From contig CM057151.1 of the NCBI GenBank assembly GCA_029962745.1, positions 34,304,818-34,368,817 of the forward strand: a DNA stretch of 64,000 nt, read 5' to 3'. This DNA is from Echinometra lucunter (Eukaryota; Echinodermata; Echinoidea; Camarodonta; Echinometridae). Below are positions 1-10,500 of this stretch, in pieces (positions within the stretch are counted from its first letter, which is position 1; the number at the start of each line of letters is the position of its first letter). Both the position numbers and the translations under genes were made by a program. Below the pieces are notes generated by a model. It was not told the origin of the DNA. It saw only the letters and a list, made by a program, of their open reading frames with translations, and ran no database searches.

Positions 1-677
1 TTTTAAGTTGCCAAGTAATAATTTTTGTTCCTGAAGGTTTGCAGCTCTGCATATGCCAAGGTATCATGGAAACACATTTTTTTGCGAATAATTTCAATTA
101 TTACCTGAATGAGGCATTTTGGAGACAAGATATAAGCGCGTATTTTGTCTCTCTGATTGATTAACTTCACACAAAATACGTCACAATGGTTCAGCCAGGG
201 CTCAGCTGTATGACTGTATGACTGTATGACTAATAATATTCATACACCCCTCCTCCGTGAAATTTGTCATTTTCCTTTTGTGCCTCTGTACTAAATTATC
301 GGTCCATAATATCCATATTCCACCCTGATCACACCCAAGCGCATGCGCACAAACGAGTAAATTTGTTCGCTAGCTTGTGTACGTACATATAGGCAAAATA
401 ATGTCGCTTACTTCAGTTACGTTCAACACGCGGAAGATAGTTCGCTGGCGGCTGGGCGATTCCTGTCCTTTTCTGTTGGGAAAACCTCTGTTCGCGCAAG
501 CTCATGCAAACTGAAGTTATCAACAATTTTAGAGCGCCAATTAATAAACGAGAGCAAACTGTAAATAGCTGTTTAGTGTTAGACTCTACAACTTGTTTTG
601 AGTTTTTCTTTGAACTTTAAAGTTTAAACTTTGAATTAAATGCACCTGATAGGGGTGAACAGGTAATAATAATAATA

Positions 678-809
678 TTGACTGGCATAACTTTTGGGAA
701 ATACCACATAAATTTCCCTCACTAGACCCATATTGCCCTCGTCTTCGACTCGGGACAATATGAGACTAGTTTGGAAAATATTTGTGGTATCTCCCTCAAG
801 GCCAGTCAA
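678..809. mobile_element. 132-bp foldback MITE, TA-flanked
   Basis: TIR TTGACTGGC and complement with TA at 676-677 and 810-811. The inverted repeat continues with GGGAAATACCACA-like sequence. Upstream, 1-677 shows only three tandem copies of an ATGACTGT-type 8-mer (206-231) and no gene. Confidence 0.6.
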
Positions 810-819
810 TATATAAATA

Positions 820-1445
820 TTTTTCAGACCCTGTGACCCTTGACCTTTGACCTACATACCACCAAATCTAATCAGATCATCTCCCTACAGTGATGCATAG
901 GAGTACCTAATTTGAAGTTCATACTTCAAATGGTTCTTGATATATCGTATTAACGAGGCTTACACCTGAAATTTCAGAGATTTGACCTGTAACTTTGAGC
1001 TCTGACCTACATATCCCAAATTCAATAGGACTGTCTCCCTAAGGTGATACATACTAGGACCAACTTTGAAGTTCATACCTCACAATGTTCTTGAGATATC
1101 TGCTAACAAGGCTAACATGAAATTTCATATATTTGACCTTTGTGACCTTGAACTTTGACCTACATACCCCCAAATATAATAAGACTGTCTGCCCTGTAAC
1201 AGAAAAAATACAATCAATCTTATGATTGATTTGAATCGTAAGTCTATTACAAACCATTTACTAAAGAGTTACAACTGATCGCAATAATGGTATCTCTTTA
1301 TGTTAAGGCCCCAGGACCAAGTTTGAAGTTCATATCGCAAACGGTTCTTGAGATATTGCATTAACAAGAATGCACAAAGGATGCAGGACAGACAACCAGA
1401 AAACATAATGCCTCCTGAACCACCTTCGTTGGGCGGAGGCATAAA
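820..1445. repeat. AGGTCA-type minisatellite, about 150-160 bp units
   Basis: Three to four diverged units, marked by TTTGACCTACATA near 847, 1005 and 1155, with GTTCTTGAGATAT between them. It ends GTTGGGCGGAGGCATAAAAA, the same terminus seen at 50208 and 61733. TGACCTTTGACCT near 841 is a DR1 nuclear-receptor element on the minus strand. It lies downstream of the MIC19 stop. Confidence 0.65.
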
Positions 1446-1554
1446 AAATGTTAATGGTTGAAAAGTGATAGAATCATCACATTCCTACACTTTAATCATT
1501 ATTTTGTTCTAATTACTGTTAGTCCTTTAAGAATGCAAATGAAATCAAGGTATT

Positions 1555-4500
1555 CTAGAAGACTTTGTAACATATTACCATTCTTGCTTGTTCTATGCAT
1601 GTATTGAATGCCTTGACTTCCTGGGCACAGTTTAATGTCTGTTTTGGGTTGTCTGCATAACACTTGGCTACATCATTCTGAAGATTCTCACAAACAGGAA
1701 CAAAACGTTGCTTCCTACAAAAAGAAGAAGAGTCACAAAAAGTCATACTTTACACAGAGATTCATATCACACAAGGAATTACTGTTACATTACACAGAAT
1801 ATCAATTTTGTAATAATAGATCATAGCAACAGCAAAAGAGCATTCTCTCTTAATATCGTTGGGTAATCCCCACCTAATGTGTGGCTAATTTCAGCTGACA
1901 TTCTATACTTCTTCATTATATGTGTACAGGAAAAACCCAAACCAAAGACGCGTAAAATTTTCGAAGAAGCTCAAAAACGAGGGAGCGAAGGGAACGAGCT
2001 GGTCACAAGGGCACTTTTGCATTTTTAAAAGTGAAATTGAAGAATTTGGTGAACACTTTTCGTGGATTTTGTGAAAATTTTCAGCAAAAAATTTAAGTTT
2101 CCAAAATTTTTTTTTTTGGGGGGGGGGGGGAACTGCCCCCCCCCCCCCCTGCGTACAGCCATGCATACAGCATATCGTGTAAAATGTGAATTACTCAGTG
2201 GCACTCTTGGAGGAAATTAAAGGTTTTCTAAAAAGTACAAGAGCATAGCACAAAAACTTGTCCACTCCACATATGTTTCAAATTAAGTTTACAGTAATGA
2301 ATTGGTTAGTTTCAATACAAACTTACATGAATTTTGCTTCAACTTCATCTGCAGCTTTCTGGAACTGCTCAGCTGTTAACTTATAAAAGGCAGCACTCTG
2401 TCATGAACAAAAGTATAGAGTCGTAACAACTACTGATATAGATTTTTGTCTTTCAAATTACAAATGGACAATGACTAGAAAGAAGAGTAATACAATGTAT
2501 ATCAAAATTCAGTTTAGTAGAAGTACATAATTATTTTGTAATCCAATAATCTCTGCATGAAATCAGTAACTTTCCCTCCTCCCTTCCCTCCCCCTTTCAC
2601 TCCATTATTATGTTGAATTATAGACTAAATCTTACCTTTTCTTCAGCATGCCTGAGTTTTTCCCTGTAGTGATCTTCTAATTCATCCATACGAGCTTTCC
2701 ACCTTGCTTCAGATCTCTATTCACAAAATAATACAGTTTTATACACACATATAAGCTATGTTAAACTGGTTATACATCTCAATGTTTTCATGCACTCGAC
2801 ATTGCAAAAAAACTTTGATTCTTAGGGTTACAGTTCATTATTCCGAAGGTTCGTTATTCCGAAGGTTCGTTTATTCCAAAAATGAAAAAAGGTTAATTAT
2901 TCCGAAGGTTTGTTAATCCGAAAACGAAAAAAGGTTCGTTGGTGTCCATTAGTTATTTTCGGACTAACGAACCGTATTTCATTTTTTGGACTATCGAACC
3001 TTCCGAATAAAGAACCTCATTTTATTTTCGGACTAACGAACCTTCAGAATAATGTCACAAATGTTCGGATTAATGAACCCTTTTTCATTTTCAGACTAAT
3101 GAACATCTAGGTATATGCTATTTGCGTGTTTCGAAAATATAACGAACCTTCGCAATAACAAACCTTCGCAATAACAAACCTTCGAAATAACGAACATCAC
3201 CCGATTCTTAGTCCCCCATTACAAAAACACATCTACAGGGTATTTACAAATATAAATAAAGAAAGAGATAAAAAAAGAACAATTAAATTCATTTCTGCTG
3301 AAAAATATCAAATATTCCCCACTTTGTTTTTGCCTGATACTGTATACAAATAATGAATGTTTATGAGTGCAATGGACAGAATATTTCATGAGGTGAAAGA
3401 TGAAATGATCCATTCAACTCGGCTGCGCCTCATTGAATGGATCAATAATTTCATCTTTTACCGAATGAAATATTCTGTCCATTGCACGAATGAAAAAACA
3501 TTCATTATTTGTTTTATATGACACCTAAAAATAGATCAAATCGCAATAAATCAATAGTGCTATACGCTAGCGCGCTGTTCACTGCAAACGCAAGCGTTTT
3601 ACGTACGTAGTGTGCCGGGCTCTCGGCCAGCGTGCAATGGAGCAAATCGTATGGATCCAAAATTGCACGGTAAATGGAGCCACTTTTGCACGATTGATGA
3701 CGTCATAGTGCAATGGGACAAATGATGAATATCAAACAACCAATCAAATGACAGGGATCTATCTAGGTGTCATATAAATAGGAATATCACATCTTTCATA
3801 TATGAAAATCATGGTACATAAGATTATCATGCAATATATCTTTCAGGTCTCACCCTTGGCAGAGGTTCTGAACTTCTTGAGTCACCTGTGAAAGACATGC
3901 AGTAAACAATACATAACAATATACAAAAATAATATTAATAACATCATTTAAAGGGGGTACCCAATGCTGAAACAATGTTATTTCATTTAAAAGAGCATGA
4001 TTTTATTAGCAGAAAACCATCTGCCTAAAGTTTTTTTTAAAGTCGTGTTGCCAAGGAAACCCCCAAATGTGGTAAGATTTCAGGATATTTTCGACCCCTC
4101 AGCTGTGACCCAGTTTCAACTGGGTACCCACTTTTACGTCAAAATGACGTCAAAGTGGGTACCTTGTCGCGCAATTCTAGCAAAATGCGCGCAAGGTATA
4201 ATACATATTGTACAGTCTAGCGCACAGCACAACTGCAATGCACAAAGCTGGGTACCCACTTTTACGTCATACCTCAGACTCAAATTTTGTGGTCAACTCT
4301 TGACTTTTTATGAGAAAATTAGCCAAAATGCATTGATTTCGATTGAAAATCATCAAATTTTTAATGTTATTCTTCTTAGAATTCTATTCTCGATCATATA
4401 TCAAAGAAAAAATTTACCATTGTGTAATCACTTTAAAAGATCTAATCATACATTTTCACTATATGTACATGCATTTCAGTTAAAAGACCATGAAAACTTT

Positions 4501-7500
4501 TCAATCAGAGCATACATTGTTTTATGTTGCATAATTATCTAATTAGCAAAAGAATGATCTTCATTTCCATTAGCTTTTGACTAAAGCTTATAATATATAC
4601 ATCAAAGTATTTGATGGATGTACTACCAGTGTCAACTGAAGGGTTAAATATCTCCACATACATGTAAACACACAGATTAAAAGCCAATACATGAATTCCT
4701 TAATCTTTGCTTCAGTTAATCTGCACACTTTGGTTACCGGTATATCTTGTGTCTACACATACCTGTTGATTTGGATGATTCCTCTTCCCCAAACATGCGT
4801 TTCAGTACATCTTCTGACACCTATAACATGCAAAAAAAAAAAAGAAAAATAAAAAGTATGAAGAGGTCCTTCATGGCAGCAATTAAGAAGCACCAGTGGA
4901 AGGACAATATGAAGTGAAGCCTGAATGAAAGACAGAGAGATCGGGAAGTTCGATCCTTACTAGACAGACTTGTCAGATCCAAACCCTGCCAAGAAGAATG
5001 TCACATTTATAATGGACAACACTTTCAGAGTTTATTGGAGTAGATGACGGAGTGGAAGCTTTGTTCATTTGACTAATTTACGTTCATACTTTTGTTTGAA
5101 ATGACACAGACCTGGGTTTAAATGATCTTCTTCTTTTTTTTTCTATGAAAAAATCATGCAGCCTATCATCTCATTTATATGACTTGACATGAATTCAGAT
5201 TATAAAAGACTTGATGTGAACTTTCTTGGTTTTGTAACCTGGCCACCATGACTTTGGGGGCAGAATTTCTAATCTCTTACAGTATCCAGATTTTTCTGAT
5301 GCATTAATTTACATGCATGCCATGTGCCGATTCTGGAGTTTATCTTGATGTTCAGTGATGTTATCATGCCTCACAAAGTCTGAAATCACTGTAAAATCAG
5401 AAGTAGATATGATGCGGCCATTTTGGTCTTAGTCTAGGCTCACCCAACATAACAATGTCGGGTGGGATAAAACAGCTTTCTAAATTTTTTTTTGTCAAAA
5501 CATGCCGTGAGAATTATTTTTTTCATTCAAATAAGTTTTATTTTACTTCTAATGCCACATTCTTGAATTTTAGAGCTAATTTTTTTTTTTTCATTGCTGG
5601 AGAGTAAAGATTGTAAGATCAAATGGCAAATGGAAAAAAAAATTAGATGCCTGCAAAAAAGTGCTTGAATTCAACCACTGTTGATTACTGAAATACTTGA
5701 AAAAATCCATACCTTGGATTATTTTTGCATCTGAGGTTATTGTAGACTATGTTTGATGATGTTTGATGGTCTTATCTTGCCTTCAAAAGTGAAAGTATTG
5801 TCTCTAAGAACTGAGTTAAAGTGTATGTTGCATGCGAGCAGCTATTTTGTCCAACATTAAAACGCTAAGAAAAAAATAAACGGCTTTTAAAACTTTTTCT
5901 TTTTCAATCTTTAGCTAGAATACATTCATTTGATTTAAGAAATATATTTTAATGGCAAACTTTGAAAAAGAAAAATTTTGAAAGCCGTTTGTTTTTTTCT
6001 CAGTGTTACAAGCTTACCGCCAATGCGCTTTGTACACCACTGTTGGTACTTGCATGAACTCAGTCTGCTCAGAGCATGAGAGGGTAGCAAATTAAATGAC
6101 AATGCTTAGAGTGATGCTGTTGAGATGCATATCAAGGTAGACAAGAATTTTATGCATAAATTCAATATTTCAAGCATATTCATGGCAAGAGGACACAAGA
6201 TATTCAAAACACCATCCTAAACAACGTGCTGGTAGGTGAAATTCTATTTTTCTTCTTCATTTAGTGCAACTACAATTTACTTTCAGAATGGTGCCGTAGT
6301 TTTGCTATTGCCTTGCTCATTCTGGCCTACGGGTGCAGGGTATTCTGCCCTGAGGGCCCCAATGGGGAAAACTTCCATTTAGATCACTGCAACGGAGCTC
6401 GGAGTTCGTTGATGAACTTGGATAAAAGAACTTAGAAGCACTTGACCTTATGGGCCTTACAAGTTACAGTGTACCTTCCCTATGACTCTTTGGCGCAGCC
6501 CAAATGCTACGCGTTCCCCATCTCCAAGCGCAAGCAGCTGTAGATTACGGAATCATGAGTAAGCCTCACTCACACTAGATTCTAGTGCTCAGTTATACTA
6601 GCCTCGCACAACAGACATGCTGTAGCATGGAAATTGCATTTGATTTGAGATTGAGATAATTTACATCCATTTGGAGGAACGGAATGGAAATAGGATATTT
6701 TTTATTACCCTAGGTGTAAAAAGCAAATAGTTTATTTGAATTTGTTGATTATTTTAGTGACTTCAATCTTCGGCAGCATGTCACATAAATTTGCACAGCT
6801 CAGCATACCAATGTAGCCCTGTGTGAGTAGGCCTATGCCACTCACACTAGTGCTCAGTTATTATGCTAACCTAACACAACAAACGTGCTGTAGCATGCAA
6901 ATTGCTGACAACAGGAAAGTAGTGTTCTACTGTACCAATGAATTTTTGGGAGCAGAGGAGCAAGGGCTGTGTCACCAGTGATCAGAAAAGTATTTTTCAA
7001 AATTCACTTGATCAAGATAATATCCATCCAGTTGGAGGAATGGAATGGAAATATGATATTTTATTATCCTAGGTGTAGAAAACAAATATTTTGTATGAAT
7101 TTCTTGATTATTTTAGTGCTTTCAATCTTTGACTATAGAGGGCAGCATGCAATGAAAATTTGCACGGCTCAGCATACCAGGGGGGGGGGGGGGGCCATTC
7201 AGATATATTGGTGTACACATGCATGTCCATGGGTTTTAAAAATTCAAGACCAAGATGCAAGTTGCAATAACATTGCATGAATACCGCTACACATCACTTG
7301 TGCAGTGCAGTGCACATGCACACATGCAGTAGCAATAGCTGATGCGGCACAGAGTACAAGAAGTGAGAATTCAGACGAGTGTGGCTGTATCCTAATCAGT
7401 GTTGTAGCGCCTTGATGCTGGGCCTTGGCCTTAAGGCGCCTTAAGGCCAGTTTTTTTAATGCCTTGGCCTTGGCCTTCGATGCCCTGGCCTTGAGCATGC

Positions 7501-10500
7501 CTTGGCCTTGGCCTTGAGGGTTGAAAATCACCAGAAAATTCAAGGCATTTTCAAGGCATATGGAATTTTGTACTTTTGCAAGTATAATTCAAATGTTTTG
7601 ATTGTTGTGTGCAGTAAAGCTATATTATTAATCTAATACAAGTTGTATGCAGTTATAACATTCTTGGGAAATTCTTGTATTACAAAATCTTAGGTTAATA
7701 CCAGAAGATGATGATCACAGAGTAACAACAAAAACTATATTAATAATAACAATAACAGTAATAACAATGTAAAAAATCATGATAATTATGATGATGAAGA
7801 TAATTATGATGATGATGATGGTGATGATGATGACAATGATAACCGATGATGATGGAAGTAACATTGATAACACAGATTAGCATCTCTGTGATTTGTTTTG
7901 CATAATACTTTTTAAAAATTCCTTTCATTTTTTGAATCATGAAAATGGGAAGTTACTACAAATATTTTGTTTCAGTATGTTACAGCCTTGGAGGCCCTGG
8001 GGGCCCTGGGGTAAGTGCGCATTACAGAAACCACTGAATGTGTTACACTGCCATTGTATTTCTTCTTCCCACCAATAATTTTTTTAATATCACTTGGAGG
8101 GAGAGAGGGAGGTGTTAGGCCCTATAGAGGTAGTGAGCATTGCAAAGACCAGTGAATGCGTTGTACACATGATTTCCAAATATCATTATACTTTTATAAA
8201 GTTTAGCAGATGTCAGATTGATGTAGAATTTACAGTAGTTTTTGTTTCAAGTGAGTTTTTAAATCTTGTGAAGAATGTCATTTGGATCTTTTACTCTGGT
8301 TTCCAGGAAGAAGAAAGTTTTAAAGTCTGTTACGATAAAGACTTGAGCATTTAAAGTTTATGCTTTATCATTTTAAATGTTTTATCTATTATTTTCTGTA
8401 GCCATAATTATATACATGCATATACCGATTACCACATTGTGCAACTGCTTAATGCTCTGAAGTGGAGTGAAGTGAAGTGAAACGACAAGCCAATAGCAAG
8501 AATGTGTCGCGCCCAGTACCCGTAATTACCATTGTATAAACCGCACTTTTTTCCCTGCCAGGGGGAAAAGTCGGGGGGTGCGGTTAATACACAATGACAG
8601 GTCTGGGCCAGGATTTGCCAGGAATAACAAGAGTCAGTCACCCATTTAGCAGGTACAAGGTCCCGGTAATGTTCCCAAGTAAGAACTTACAGTTTACAGA
8701 AGTTTACAGGTTTCTGTTTTGAAAAGTTAGCAATTAGCAGCATGATATTTCCTGTGCTGGACACTCACGAGAGTGTGGACTGTTGTGTGTATGGTGCGTC
8801 GTGTATCTTGCAAGGGAATTAAACTTGCTTTGACATGTCCCTTACGCATCCAGGGACTTTCAAAATGTCAAATGACTAAAATTACGTCATTTCACTAAAT
8901 CCCAGCCTCGTCTGCATTGCCAAACAGCAATGCCAGCTACGAGCATTGCGTCTGTGATGCGTACATCTTGCAAGAGAATTAAACTTTCCACTTATGCATC
9001 CGGGGACTTTCAAAATATCACATGACTAAAGCTTCGTCACCTGACTAAAGCCAGCCTCGTCTGCATTGCAAAAGTGCAGTGCGTGCAAGATGAGCATCAT
9101 CCATGTATTGTGGTGCATGTGTTTGAGTGTTTAGATCGCCAACTATAACGGAATTCGGTGGCTATATGATGGTGGAAAGTTGGATATAAGAGCAGCTGTC
9201 GCCAGGATAATTGGAATGTGGATTGAATTACTCTTCCTTTTCCTTTTTTAAACTGGTATTTAGTTTACTGAATCCTTTCATTTCATGTCTGATTTTCCAT
9301 TTTGTTTGGAAATACGAAATGTTGTTCAGAGTGAGAGAGGAAGGGTTTATGTGTGTATCTATTTTTTTTTTTACCAGTAGGGGTCAAAAATTTGGGGTGC
9401 GGTTAATACACGTGTGCGGTTTATAGAACGTTAATTACAGTACATCCCTAACCAAGTTTGATGTCACAAGAAAGTTTTGCAGGTAAACTTTAATGTTTGA
9501 CCTAAAATGACCTTTAACCTTACCATGTGACCTGACGGCACAATAGCATGAATGTACCCCTAGTGCATCTATCACCCAAATTTGGTTGCTATTGCAGCAA
9601 CATGTACCAAGTTATGTGTCATAAGAGAGCCTTGCAGGTAAACTTTAACATTTGAAATCAAATGGCCTTTGACCTTACCATGTGACCTCCGATACCAATA
9701 CAACATGAAGGTCCCTCAAGTACATTTATGACCCAAGTTAAGTTGAAAACGGAGCAACGGTTGCAAAGTTATTTTTCATAAGAGAGTCTTGCAGGTAAAC
9801 TCTAACATTTGACCTCAAATGACCTTTGACCTCACCATGTGACAGCATCACAACATGATGTTACCCCTAGTGCATCTATCACCCAAGTTTGGTTGCCATT
9901 GGACCAACAGTTGTCAAGTTATGTGTCATAAGAGAGTCTTGCTGGTAAACTTTACCGTTTCAAATAAAATGACCTTTGACTTTACCATGTGACATCCGAT
10001 GCCACTATAACATGAAGGTCCCCCAAGTGCATCTATGACCCAAGTTTAGTTGAAAATGGAGCAACGTCTCGCCTTCACCTCCGTTGGGCGAGACATAAAT
10101 GTTTTACAAAATTATTTTACATGTACCTTCGACTGTGAACTAGAAAAAACTTCAGCATACATCTGTACATTTGATATCAGTGGGAGCGACATCTCGGGCA
10201 TAATAATGTATAACTGGTAAAAAAAAAATAACCTCAAGGGAAGATCATTTCAATGCATAATTGCTGTTACAGTATTTCAAGCACAATTTTGGGTTCTCAG
10301 ACGTCTAATACATAAAAAAGCCTCTTTTATAGGTGACAGATACTATTCTTGATTGACTTCAGAATGAACATCACATTGAATGCCTGGGGGGATACGTCTC
10401 ATATATCTTTCTGAAAAGTACCCTAAACGGGGATTAAAGTAGGGCGGAAATAATGTATTACATCTCCGATTTTTATACCATTTTATGCAAGGATTGCATC

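Noticed and set aside
3997..4542. 181-codon plus-strand open frame
   Set aside because: Runs through a hairpin and direct repeat in a MIC19 intron; biased AT-rich composition and no family resemblance.
7244..7543. Reverse-strand frame rich in Lys-Ala repeats
   Set aside because: It is the CCTTGGC repeat at the end of the nested hAT-like element read as protein.
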